From the NCBI RefSeq assembly GCF_000803645.1, contig NZ_CP009122.1, positions 3,386,501 to 3,450,500 on the forward strand: DNA of 64,000 bases, read 5' to 3'. A program made the position numbers and the translations under genes. Below, one piece after another: positions 8,569 to 16,849 of the stretch. Every line of letters starts with the position of its first letter. Position 1 is the first letter of the stretch. This DNA comes from Sphingopyxis fribergensis. GTDB lineage: Bacteria > Pseudomonadota > Alphaproteobacteria > Sphingomonadales > Sphingomonadaceae. Under the pieces are notes generated by a model that saw nothing but the letters and a program-made list of their open reading frames with translations, did no database searches and was not told where the DNA came from.

Positions 8569-9765
8569 ATGAATACGCAGTCAAAAACACGCTACGGCAT
8601 GGTCGGCGGCGGCGAGGGTGCATTCATCGGCGCTGTGCACCGGATGGCCGCAGCGATCGACGGCGAGTTTACGCTGGTGTGCGGCGCGTTCAGCAGTGAA
8701 GCTGGCCGCAATCGGCGGAGCGCCGCGGCGCTAGGACTCGATTCGGACCGCACCTATGCGACGCTCGACGCCCTGCTTGCGGCGGAAGCAGCCCTTCCCG
8801 CGGATGAGCGGATGGAGGCGCTCGCGATCGTCACCCCCAACCATCTTCACGCGCCGATGGCGATCTCCGCGCTCGATGCCGGGTTTCATGTCTTTTCCGA
8901 AAAACCGATGGCGCTGAACCTGGCCGAAGCGCTGGCGATCGAGGCGGCGGTTTCGCGGAGCGGCAAGCTCTATGGCCTCGCCTTCGCCTATAGCGGTTAT
9001 CCGTTGATCGCGGAGGCGCGGGCGCGCGTTGCGCGCGGCGATTTCGGTGCGATCCGGCTGGTGCAGGTCGAATATTCGCAAGGCTGGCTGAGCCTGCCGA
9101 TCGACCGCGACGGCAACAAGCAGGCCGAATGGCGCACCGACCCGGCGCGCGCGGGCCTCGGCGGCTGCCTCGGCGACATCGGCACCCACGCCTTCCAGCT
9201 CGCCGAACATGTGTCGGGGCTTTCGGTCGAGCAGCTGAGCGCCGATGTGACCGCGCACGTACCGGGGCGCCGCCTCGACGACGATGTGGCGGCGCTGTTG
9301 CGCTTCGCGGGTGGCGCGCGCGGCGTGCTCAAGGCTAGCCAGGTCGCCGCAGGCGACGAGAACGGCCTGCGCCTGCGCATCCACGGCGAAAAGGGCGGAC
9401 TCGACTGGTCGCAGATGGAGCCCAACACGCTGACCCTGCGCTGGCTCGACCGGCCGATCGAGGTGATCCGCGCGGGCGGGCCCGGGCTCGATGCGCTGAC
9501 GATGGCGCAGTCCCGCACCCCCGCGGGCCATCCCGAAGGCTATATAGAGGCGTTCGCCAATCTTTACCGCAGCTTCGGCCGGGCGGTCCGCGCAGGCGCG
9601 ACGGCCCCGCCCGCGCCCGGCACCGCCGGCTGGTTCCCCGGCATCGGCGACGGCCTCAGGACGATGGCCTTCGTCGAGGCGACGATCGAAAACAGCGGCG
9701 GCGACGCGAAGTGGACGTCGTTAGCCGGGATATTGGACGATAGCCGAGCGACGCGAGACGCCTGA
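8569..9765 (+). CDS. Gfo/Idh/MocA family NAD(P)-dependent oxidoreductase
   Basis: The 398-residue protein begins RYGMVGGGEGAFIGAVHRMA, a Rossmann GxGxG-type fold. It carries the family's EKP motif in HVFSEKPMALNLAEA and the C-terminal domain GDIGTHAFQLAEHVSG, whose histidine is the usual catalytic residue. The start ATG at 8569 follows AGGGGAA. It is divergent from the glycoside operon with a 95-bp shared promoter region (8474-8568). Family members interconvert hydroxyl and keto groups on sugars, so it may reduce the 3-keto sugar once imported. Its last 45 bases overlap the convergent polymerase gene at 9721. Confidence 0.85.
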   Translation: MNTQSKTRYGMVGGGEGAFIGAVHRMAAAIDGEFTLVCGAFSSEAGRNRRSAAALGLDSDRTYATLDALLAAEAALPADERMEALAIVTPNHLHAPMAISALDAGFHVFSEKPMALNLAEALAIEAAVSRSGKLYGLAFAYSGYPLIAEARARVARGDFGAIRLVQVEYSQGWLSLPIDRDGNKQAEWRTDPARAGLGGCLGDIGTHAFQLAEHVSGLSVEQLSADVTAHVPGRRLDDDVAALLRFAGGARGVLKASQVAAGDENGLRLRIHGEKGGLDWSQMEPNTLTLRWLDRPIEVIRAGGPGLDALTMAQSRTPAGHPEGYIEAFANLYRSFGRAVRAGATAPPAPGTAGWFPGIGDGLRTMAFVEATIENSGGDAKWTSLAGILDDSRATRDA

Positions 9766-11073
9766 ACCGCGGCGGCGGCTGCGCGCGGCATAGATGGTGT
9801 AGCCGCAGAGCAGGCCATAGAGCGCAAGTCCTTCAACCTGCCAGAATGGCATCGTCGCCATATTGAGCAGGAAGAAGGCGAAATGCGCTGCAAGCAGCTT
9901 GAACCGCTCGCCGTGCGCCGACGCCGCCGCGGCGACCATCACCGTCCACAGCGCAATCATCGCCGCGACGCCGAACCAGCCGAGCTCGTAGAGTGTCGCG
10001 ACCAACGTATTGTGCGGATAGACTTTGAACACGCCCTCCCAGCTTTCCGGTCCGAGGCCGAACAGATGCTGGAGCGGCGTGCCGTCGGACCAGGCATAGA
10101 TATAGCTGCTCCAGATCAGCGGACGCGCCGACATCACCTGGCGCTCGAGCAGATCGAAGTCGCGCGGCGGTTTGATCAGGCCGGCAGGGTCCGAGAGGAA
10201 AGCAGCGAGGTCCGCGAAACTCTCACCGTAAGATAAGGCGGCGACCGAGACGAGCAGCACGCCCGCCACCATGGCGGTGACCGCCATCGACGCGCGCTGG
10301 TCGCGCCGCACGCTCAGCGTCAGCCCGGTCAGGAACACCGCCAGCACGAGCGGCGCGAAGGCGAGGATCGTCGTGCGATAGCCTGCGAGCAGAACGCCGA
10401 GGAACGTCGCGGCCAGGAACGCCACCCGGACGCCGCGCGGCGCCGACTTGGCGAAGGCGCCGACCAGGAACCCGGTCATCATCGCGACCGAAAAGGCCGC
10501 CTCGTGATTATAGCCGCCGATCCAGACCAGCCCGTCGCCATCCTCCGACCCCTTGGGCAGGCCCAACGCCAGCGACAGCGCCTGGAAGACGAGCAGCGGC
10601 AGGAACGAAACCATCGCCCAGGTCAGGAAGCGCGCGTCGGGGTCGATGCGTAGCGCCTGGAACACCGCAATCATGATCACGATCAGATAGGCATATTTGA
10701 CCCCGACATTGATCCCGCCGGCGACGTCGCCGTTCAGCGCCGCGCTGAACAGCGCAAGGCCCACCAACGCATAGACCGGCAGCAGCCATTTGAGCGCCAG
10801 ATTGGCCGGCCGCACGACGAAGAGCAGCCCGAAGGCAGTCACCCCGATCGAGAGCAGGGCGTTACCCGAAAGCCCGCCCGCAAGCGGCTTGAACATATAG
10901 AGGTGATAGGCGCCCGCGGTGTAGCGCATCCATAGCGCCACCACCACGAACGCGCCCGCGACGCTGCCCGCCCGCCGCGCCGCGATGACGAGCGTGACGA
11001 GCAGCAGCGCCGTCACCGGCAGCAGGACGCCAAGCCCGAAGGACGGGCCATAAGGCAGCGCCTGCGCGGTCAC
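9721..11073 (-). CDS. O-antigen ligase/polymerase family protein (Wzy-like EPS polymerase)
   Basis: The 450-residue integral membrane protein has about eleven hydrophobic segments. A large periplasmic loop near residues 290-350 contains YIYAWSDGTPLQHLFGLGP and KVYPHNTLVATLYELG; the last part is the HNxxLxxxxELG-type signature of the Wzy_C/O-antigen ligase family. The start is GTG at 11073, 12 bases after the Wzc/kinase stop. In this locus it should polymerise repeat units on the outer face of the inner membrane. The 3' end overlaps the convergent Gfo/Idh/MocA gene by 45 bp, an unusual arrangement for two unrelated loci. Confidence 0.82.
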   Translation of the reverse strand: MTAQALPYGPSFGLGVLLPVTALLLVTLVIAARRAGSVAGAFVVVALWMRYTAGAYHLYMFKPLAGGLSGNALLSIGVTAFGLLFVVRPANLALKWLLPVYALVGLALFSAALNGDVAGGINVGVKYAYLIVIMIAVFQALRIDPDARFLTWAMVSFLPLLVFQALSLALGLPKGSEDGDGLVWIGGYNHEAAFSVAMMTGFLVGAFAKSAPRGVRVAFLAATFLGVLLAGYRTTILAFAPLVLAVFLTGLTLSVRRDQRASMAVTAMVAGVLLVSVAALSYGESFADLAAFLSDPAGLIKPPRDFDLLERQVMSARPLIWSSYIYAWSDGTPLQHLFGLGPESWEGVFKVYPHNTLVATLYELGWFGVAAMIALWTVMVAAAASAHGERFKLLAAHFAFFLLNMATMPFWQVEGLALYGLLCGYTIYAARSRRRGSGVSRRSAIVQYPG

Positions 11074-11085
11074 GGCGCCGCCCGA

Positions 11086-13263
11086 TCAGTCGGCATAATA
11101 GGAGCGGTAGGCCTTCAGAAAGGTGCCGCCATCCTCATAACCGGCGCGCTCCTGCTCGCGCACATCGACCAGCGTCAGCACCACGCCCAATATTTCGGCA
11201 TGGACGTCGTAAAGCCGCCGCAGCGCCACCGACGCCGCCTTCGACGCCGTCTTGCGCCAGCGCACCAGGAACACCACGCCGTCCGCCATGCTGGCGATCA
11301 CGCGCGCCTCGTCGACCGGCAGCACCGGCGGCGTGTCGAGGATGACCAGATCGTAACGGTCGCGCACCTGCTCGATCAGTTCGGCCAGCCGCGGGCTCTC
11401 AGTCAGCCCGAGGCCTTGCGAATCGAGCCGCTGCGGCAACAGCCACGCGTCGGACAGGCTATCCTTGACGATCGCCTGTTCGAGCGTTGCCTGACCCGCA
11501 AGCACTTCGTCCAATCCCAAGATCACATTGTCGGTGAACTGGCGGCTGGAGGCGCGGCGCCGCGCATCGACGTCGATCAGCAGCACCTTGCCGCCCGCCG
11601 CCGCCATCGCGCGGGCGAGGCCCATCGCAGTGGTCGTCTTGCCCTCACCCGGCACCGCCGAGGTGATCGCGACGACACGGATCGGTTTCGCCGCCTCGGC
11701 GAACTGGATGGAGGTGCGCAAGGTGCGGAAGGCTTCCGCATAGGTCGATTGCGGCCGCTTGATCAGCAACTCCGCGGGCGGGGCTGGCAGCCCCGCCTTG
11801 CGATAGCCCGGCAGCGTGTTGGCATCGGGAATCGCGGCAAGCGTTGGCAGCCCCAGTGCATTCTCGATCGCATCGCTCGTCTCGAGCCCGCGTTCGAGCA
11901 GCTGCAACAGCACGACGAGCAGCACGCCGATGCCCAGCCCGCCGACCACGGCCATCGCCGCATAGACCAGCATGTTGGGCGAGCTCGGTGCGCCGGGCAC
12001 GCGCGCGCGGCTGACGATATAGGCGTCGCTGCGCTCCAGCCCCGACTGCGCAACCGTCTGACGATAGCGGTCGAGGAACGCCTGATAGAGCGTCCGTGCC
12101 GATTCGGCGTTGCGCTCCAGTTCATTGAGCCGCACCGATGCCTCATTGTCGCTGGCCAGCTTGCCCTGCGACTGCGCCACCGACCCCGCCAGCGAACTCG
12201 CGCGCTGGTTGGCGATGCTCGCCTGGATCGAGGCGTTTGCGACGATGCGCTGCACCTCGGCAGCGATCTGCTGATCCGCCGCGCGGAGCTGGTTCTGCGC
12301 GCGGAGCAGATCGGGATGGCGCGGACCATAGCGCTTTTCCAGACCCGCGACTTCGCGCCCGACCTCGGCGCGCTGCGCACGCAATTGGCTGACGACGGGG
12401 GAATCGAGTGAATCGCCAAGCTCCTCGCCGCTCCGTCCGCCATTGAGCTGCGCGCGCGCAGCCGACAATCGCGCCTGCGCCGCGGCATTTTCGGCCTTGG
12501 CCTGCGCGAGCTGGGTCGAAAGGCCCGACAGTTCCTGCTGCGTCACCGTGCTCGCCTCCGAAACGGCGAAGAGGTTGTGCGCGGCGCGATAGTCGGCAAC
12601 TTCACGCTCGGCGCCGACCACCTGCGCGCGCAAATCCTGGAGCCGTTGCTCAAGGAAGCCGCGCGCGCGGTGCGTCGCCTCGGTCTTCGCCCCCGTCTGG
12701 CCCGAGACATAATTGTCGACCAGCGCGTTCGCGATCTGCGCCGACTGCACCGGCGTCGCGCCCTCGAACGAGACGCTGATGGCGTAGGAAAGCCCGTCGC
12801 GCTTGACCGTGAGGCCGCTCAGAATTGTGCCGATCGCACGCTGACGCCCGATCAGATCGGGCTGTTTCGCGGGCGCGCCCTGCCCCGCCGCTTCGTTGAA
12901 CGCGGGGTCGCGATCGAGCTTCAGCCGGTCGACCACCCGCCCGATCAACTCGGGCGAGCGCAGGACCTGCACCTCGGTGTCAACCGCCGCCGAATCGGGA
13001 TCGGTCGTCGGAATCACCGAATCGACCTTGATCACCTGCTCGGCGGTACGCTCGAGCGCAACCTGCGCGGTGGCAAGGTAACGCGGCTCGGCGACGAGAT
13101 AGGCGGCCGCGGCGACCACGATCGCCGCGAGCATCGCCGCGCATAAGATCATCCAGCGTCGGCGCACCACGCCGCCGACGCGCCGCAGGTCGATCAGCGC
13201 GCCGCGATCGACCTGCGGGTCCGTTTCCCTCTGGGGCGGCGCACGCCGTACCATTGCGTCCAT
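11086..13263 (-). CDS. Fused Wzz/GumC chain-length protein and BY-kinase (polysaccharide biosynthesis tyrosine autokinase)
   Basis: The 725-residue protein has an N-terminal Wzz domain with its first membrane helix (about residues 37-60), a long periplasmic coiled-coil region (about 190-400) and a second helix (about 435-460). A cytoplasmic BY-kinase follows: Walker A in SAVPGEGKTTTAMG, Walker A' in KVLLIDVDARRR, Walker B in YDLVILDTPPVLP. The C-terminal end, YEDGGTFLKAYRSYYAD, supplies the tyrosines normally autophosphorylated. It controls chain length and export of EPS with Wza (23264) and Wzy (9721). ATG 13263 lies two bases from the galU stop, so they are cotranscribed. Confidence 0.92.
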   Translation of the reverse strand: MDAMVRRAPPQRETDPQVDRGALIDLRRVGGVVRRRWMILCAAMLAAIVVAAAAYLVAEPRYLATAQVALERTAEQVIKVDSVIPTTDPDSAAVDTEVQVLRSPELIGRVVDRLKLDRDPAFNEAAGQGAPAKQPDLIGRQRAIGTILSGLTVKRDGLSYAISVSFEGATPVQSAQIANALVDNYVSGQTGAKTEATHRARGFLEQRLQDLRAQVVGAEREVADYRAAHNLFAVSEASTVTQQELSGLSTQLAQAKAENAAAQARLSAARAQLNGGRSGEELGDSLDSPVVSQLRAQRAEVGREVAGLEKRYGPRHPDLLRAQNQLRAADQQIAAEVQRIVANASIQASIANQRASSLAGSVAQSQGKLASDNEASVRLNELERNAESARTLYQAFLDRYRQTVAQSGLERSDAYIVSRARVPGAPSSPNMLVYAAMAVVGGLGIGVLLVVLLQLLERGLETSDAIENALGLPTLAAIPDANTLPGYRKAGLPAPPAELLIKRPQSTYAEAFRTLRTSIQFAEAAKPIRVVAITSAVPGEGKTTTAMGLARAMAAAGGKVLLIDVDARRRASSRQFTDNVILGLDEVLAGQATLEQAIVKDSLSDAWLLPQRLDSQGLGLTESPRLAELIEQVRDRYDLVILDTPPVLPVDEARVIASMADGVVFLVRWRKTASKAASVALRRLYDVHAEILGVVLTLVDVREQERAGYEDGGTFLKAYRSYYAD

Positions 13264-13264
13264 A

Positions 13265-14122
13265 TTATGCGGCGGCCAGGAAAGCGCGCACCGCGGGCGC
13301 GATGTCGGGCCGGGCGAGCGCGAGCGCGAGCGTCGCGGTCACGAAGCCGCCCTTGTCGCCGCAGTCATAGCGCTTGCCATTGAAGGTGACGCCGTGGAAC
13401 GGCTGCTGCCCGATCATCCGCGCCAGCGCGTCAGTGAGCTGGATCTCGCCGCCCGCGCCCTCTTCCTGATTGCCGAGCACGTCCATCACCTCGGGCTGGA
13501 GGATATAGCGGCCGATGATGGCGAGCCGCGACGGCGCGACGTCCGCCGCAGGCTTTTCGACCAGCCCCTTGACCTCGGTGATCGCCCCGGCGCGCGCGCC
13601 CGGGGTGATGATGCCATATTTATGCGTGTCTTCGGCCGCCACTTCCTCTGTGCAGATCAGATTGCCGCCGAGTTCGGCATGCGCGTCGACCATCTGCTTG
13701 AGGCAGCCGGGCGCGCCGACCATCAGATCGTCGGGGAGCAGCACCGCGAAGGGTTCGTCGCCGATCAGGCGGCGCGCGCACCAGACGGCGTGGCCGAGCC
13801 CAAGCGGCTCCTGCTGCCGCACAATCGCGATGTCGCCGGGCGAGGGCCGCGTGCCATCGAGCGCGGCGAGCGACTTGCCGCGCCGCGCCATCGCTTCTTC
13901 CAGCTCGAACGCATGATCGAAATGATCCTCGATCAGGCTCTTGCCGCGGCTGGTCACGAAAATGAACTGCTCGATACCCGCCTCGCGGGCCTCGTCGACG
14001 GCATATTGGATCAATGGCCGGTCGACGACGGGCAGCATCTCCTTCGGCATGGACTTGGTCGCCGGAAGGAACCGGGTTCCAAGGCCGCCAATGGGGAATA
14101 CGGCCTTGCGTACTTTTCGCAT
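13265..14122 (-). CDS. galU: UTP-glucose-1-phosphate uridylyltransferase
   Basis: The 285-residue protein opens RKVRKAVFPIGGLGTRFLPA, the nucleotide-binding GGxGTR loop of UDP-glucose pyrophosphorylases, then MPKEMLPVVDRPLIQYAVDE. Further family landmarks are LGLGHAVWCARRLIGDEPF, LLPDDLM and LVEKPAAD. It makes UDP-glucose from UTP and glucose-1-phosphate, the feedstock for the ugd product and for EPS glycosyltransferases. The start was set at ATG 14122 because GGGTGAAAAG lies just upstream and the conserved KAVFPIGG follows at once. It sits between the beta-helix gene and the Wzc kinase gene in one operon. Confidence 0.93.
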   Translation of the reverse strand: MRKVRKAVFPIGGLGTRFLPATKSMPKEMLPVVDRPLIQYAVDEAREAGIEQFIFVTSRGKSLIEDHFDHAFELEEAMARRGKSLAALDGTRPSPGDIAIVRQQEPLGLGHAVWCARRLIGDEPFAVLLPDDLMVGAPGCLKQMVDAHAELGGNLICTEEVAAEDTHKYGIITPGARAGAITEVKGLVEKPAADVAPSRLAIIGRYILQPEVMDVLGNQEEGAGGEIQLTDALARMIGQQPFHGVTFNGKRYDCGDKGGFVTATLALALARPDIAPAVRAFLAAA

Positions 14123-14225
14123 CTTTTCACCCTTTTCTGGTCGCTGGGTTCCCCCCCCAATTACCAGCATTCGGATTTGTCGACACGATCGCCGCGTGCC
14201 GACAGCGCGCGATCTGCGCCTTTAC

Positions 14226-14238
14226 GCTGCATTGCAGC
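14226..14238. promoter_or_regulatory. Palindrome GCTGCA-T-TGCAGC upstream of galU, candidate EPS operator
   Basis: A perfect 6-1-6 palindrome about 105 bp before the galU start, inside the 158-bp gap after the beta-helix gene. A close relative, GTTGCA-A-TGCAAC, lies in front of the priming transferase gene at 33503, and looser versions occur near 16605 and 22012. Shared placement before EPS genes suggests a common regulator. No binding protein is known. Confidence 0.35.
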
Positions 14239-14280
14239 AAGAGCCCGTCGTCGAAGCGTGTCCAAACTGCGCCCGGACCG

Positions 14281-15213
14281 TTAGAGCTTTGGAGGTGTCC
14301 CAGCAAAGGACACTCCCCCCGGCACCGAGCCGCCGCCGCGCGAGCGGACCAGCGGCGTGCCCGGCGGCACCTGGATATCGTGCGACCGGACGATGATCTT
14401 TGCCGCCCCCTTGTGCACGTCGAAAATCGGCCAGCCGCGATCGCTCTTCACGATCAGATGATCGATGGTGATGACGAGCGGTTCCCCGCCCGGCGCGGCC
14501 ATGATCGCGAAATGGGTGGTGTCGCCGATCCCGCCAATCTTGACCGGATCGAGGCTGGTGAGCCGCGTCGCGCGCATGCTCGTCCAGAGCCGGAAGTTAC
14601 GCGCGTTGCGACCACTGACGCAATCGTCGAGCAATGTCTCGCTCGATTTCAGGTCGAACCCCCCATCGCTATTGTCCCAGGCCGCGCATTGGCGGAACAG
14701 CATCCGCTTATTGCCGCGCTCGGTCGAAAAGCCGTCGCCGTTCCAATATTTCTTCGCCGCGCGCTTCCACCGAAAGCCGCGCATGACGCAGCGCTCCATC
14801 CGGAAGTCGTGGGCGGTGCCGTCAAAGGCGATGCCGACCGGCAGATCGGTTGCGCCGGTGGTCAGCATGCCGCTTGCGCTGACGTCCGCGATCACGCCGT
14901 CGTGGCTGTCGTAGCGAATGCGCGCAAAGCCGCGTTCGAGATCACTCGCCCTGGCGTCGCGTACACGCAGCCCCACGCAGCCCGCGGGCGCCTGCTTGAG
15001 TGCCGCGCTATTTTCGATCACGCGGTAGCCGCCTTCGACCCGGATATCGGATATTTGGACGTCGTGAACCGGCTCGCGGATCACGAACAGGCCGTTGCCG
15101 ACGTCGCGCGCATGCACGCCCCGATAGGCGGCGCCCGAGCGCACGAAATAGACCGGTTCGCGCTCGGCGGCGATCGGAACGCGCGCTGCAACGCGGGAGG
15201 AGGTGTCGGCCAT
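14281..15213 (-). CDS. Right-handed parallel beta-helix protein of the EPS locus
   Basis: The 310-residue protein is built from short strands with recurring turns (ISDIRVEGGYRVIENS, GLRVRDARASDLERGFARI, HDFRMERCVMRGFRWKRA, KRMLFRQCAAWDNSDGGFDL), as expected for a pectate-lyase-like beta-helix. Such proteins in EPS clusters often act as polysaccharide lyases, epimerases or binding factors. The start ATG 15213 was chosen over an upstream GTG at 15243; neither has a strong ribosome binding site. No signal peptide is visible with either start, which is odd for a polysaccharide-acting beta-helix. Function is unknown. Confidence 0.7.
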   Translation of the reverse strand: MADTSSRVAARVPIAAEREPVYFVRSGAAYRGVHARDVGNGLFVIREPVHDVQISDIRVEGGYRVIENSAALKQAPAGCVGLRVRDARASDLERGFARIRYDSHDGVIADVSASGMLTTGATDLPVGIAFDGTAHDFRMERCVMRGFRWKRAAKKYWNGDGFSTERGNKRMLFRQCAAWDNSDGGFDLKSSETLLDDCVSGRNARNFRLWTSMRATRLTSLDPVKIGGIGDTTHFAIMAAPGGEPLVITIDHLIVKSDRGWPIFDVHKGAAKIIVRSHDIQVPPGTPLVRSRGGGSVPGGVSFAGTPPKL

Positions 15214-15279
15214 GCCGCCGCGTAAGCGAAGACCCAAGACCACGCGAGCGCGCTGCGGCGCCGCGTGGCGCGGCCGCGA

Positions 15280-16536
15280 TCAGTGCAGCGCGGGGGCCGC
15301 GCCCGCAAACCGGCGCACGAAACCGCTGAGCGGCTGGCGACAGACAAGCCGGGTCCGGCTGAATCGGCGGAAACCCGCCTCGCCATGATCGGTATTGAGT
15401 GTCATGCCCGCGTCGGCCTTCACCGCCGACGGCACGCGCCCGTCGATCGCGATCGCGGAGGACAGCGTGCGCGCGAGGATGTGTCGGCGCTCGGCGGCGT
15501 CGCGGCCGAAATAATAGATGGCGAGCGGCGGCGGGCGGCGGTGGATCGTGGCGATCGCATCGTCGATCCGCGCATAATTGCGCAGCGGCAGGATCGGCCC
15601 CGGACTGTCCTCCTGCATCACCAGCATGTCCTCGCTGGCGTGGCGGACGATGTGGAGCGGCATCGCCGAGCCCCGCGGCTGCGCCGTCATCACCTCGCCC
15701 CCGCGCACGCGCGCGTCGTCCAGGAGCCGCGCGACCCGTTCCTGCTCGGCGTCGGTCAGAACCGCCGCGTTTGCCTCCGGCCGCATCGCCGCGCGCCACA
15801 GCCAGTCGGCGATCGCCTCCTCCTGCTCTTCGGGCACGAGCAGATAGTCGGGGGCGAGCGGCACCCGCCCGCCGTTGATGCGCTTGCACGCGATGATGGT
15901 GTCGGAAGCCTTGGCGAAATCGGCCGAGCGCCCAAGGATCACCGGCGATTTATCCGAGCGCGCGATCGTCACCCCATCGCCGTCCTGCGCTTCGCTCGTC
16001 ACGAGCAAATCAAAGGCGAGCTTGGCAAAGGCGCCGTCGGGCGCGACCGCCAGCTCGAGCGGGTCGAAGAAATCGGGCACCAACTCGCCGATCAGCCGAC
16101 CGAGGTGCGGCGAGCCGGGGTCGAATGTCAGTGTTACCCGATTGCCCGCCGCAAGCGCGCTGGCGATGATGCTCGCCGTCTGGAGTAGCGGCAGCGATGC
16201 CGGCGCCGCGATGCCGATCACCCCGATCGGCAGATATTCGACATAGTCGCCGGACCCGCCGAGCCGCGCGAGCAGTCCGCGTGCGCTGTCAGGGCGCATC
16301 CAGCGGGCGACGCGGTCCATCGCCCCCCGCAGCGCGGCCAGCGCGGGTGCCACTTCGGTAAGCTTTGCCGAATCAATATCTTGATTTGCCTGGTCGGCCG
16401 CGAGCGCGACGCACAGGGCATGGCCGTTTTTTTCGATCATCAGCATCGCGCGCCGCAACCGATCGCGTCGCATCGCCAGCGACACCGGCAAGTCGGCGAA
16501 AAATGCCGCGCGTTGCGCTTCCAACATCCTACCCAT
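15280..16536 (-). CDS. Aldehyde dehydrogenase-like protein lacking the catalytic residues (probable pseudoenzyme)
   Basis: The 418-residue protein aligns by eye with the coniferyl-aldehyde dehydrogenase branch: YLPIGVIGIAAPASLPLLQT, then APDYLLVPEEQEEAIADWL, EDSPGPILPLRNYARIDDAI and AIYYFGRD. The family's catalytic NAGQTCVAPDY reads NGGRVPLAPDY here, so the nucleophilic Cys is Pro. The LELGGKSP segment reads TIARSDKSP, so the general-base Glu and the following glycines are gone. The GSTxxG nucleotide loop is also not recognisable. The reading frame is intact with good codon use, so it is probably a retained non-catalytic protein. It is the first gene of the galU-Wzc-Wzy operon. ATG 16536 was preferred over a TTG at 16557. 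Confidence 0.78.
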   Translation of the reverse strand: MGRMLEAQRAAFFADLPVSLAMRRDRLRRAMLMIEKNGHALCVALAADQANQDIDSAKLTEVAPALAALRGAMDRVARWMRPDSARGLLARLGGSGDYVEYLPIGVIGIAAPASLPLLQTASIIASALAAGNRVTLTFDPGSPHLGRLIGELVPDFFDPLELAVAPDGAFAKLAFDLLVTSEAQDGDGVTIARSDKSPVILGRSADFAKASDTIIACKRINGGRVPLAPDYLLVPEEQEEAIADWLWRAAMRPEANAAVLTDAEQERVARLLDDARVRGGEVMTAQPRGSAMPLHIVRHASEDMLVMQEDSPGPILPLRNYARIDDAIATIHRRPPPLAIYYFGRDAAERRHILARTLSSAIAIDGRVPSAVKADAGMTLNTDHGEAGFRRFSRTRLVCRQPLSGFVRRFAGAAPALH

Positions 16537-16849
16537 CCCACAGCTTATCGTGGTCAACTTCTACTCCGTCGCTGACACGTGGCAAGATCAAGTCGAAGCG
16601 TTTCGTCGCATTGCAGCCAAATTGCCTGATGGTCGTTTAGGCAAAGCCGCGAATTACCGGCTTCTTATCTGTTTCAAATATATTGCGTTTTTTCATCTTG
16701 TTCCATTTTGGGTCGGCCGCATGGCGCCGATCATTTCGCCTTTCAATTTGCTCTATTCAAAGCGGGCGCGTTGACGCCCCCGCCTCCAAAAGGCGATTGT
16801 TCGCAAGTGCAGCAAAAAGCCGACTTCATATAAATAGGAGCAACGCGTA
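16537..16849. other. Divergent intergenic region between the ALDH-like gene and ugd
   Basis: No gene is supported here; a short plus-strand open frame at 16550-16774 has no family features. The stretch is richer in A and T than its surroundings and should hold both divergent promoters. It contains GTCGCA-T-TGCAGC at 16605-16617, a looser copy of the EPS palindrome. AGGAG lies eight bases before the ugd ATG. I could not assign convincing -35/-10 boxes. Confidence 0.5.

Noticed and set aside
16550..16774. Plus-strand open frame of 74 codons in front of ugd
   Set aside because: No ribosome binding site, no recognisable motif, and it lies in the AT-richer promoter region between divergent operons.
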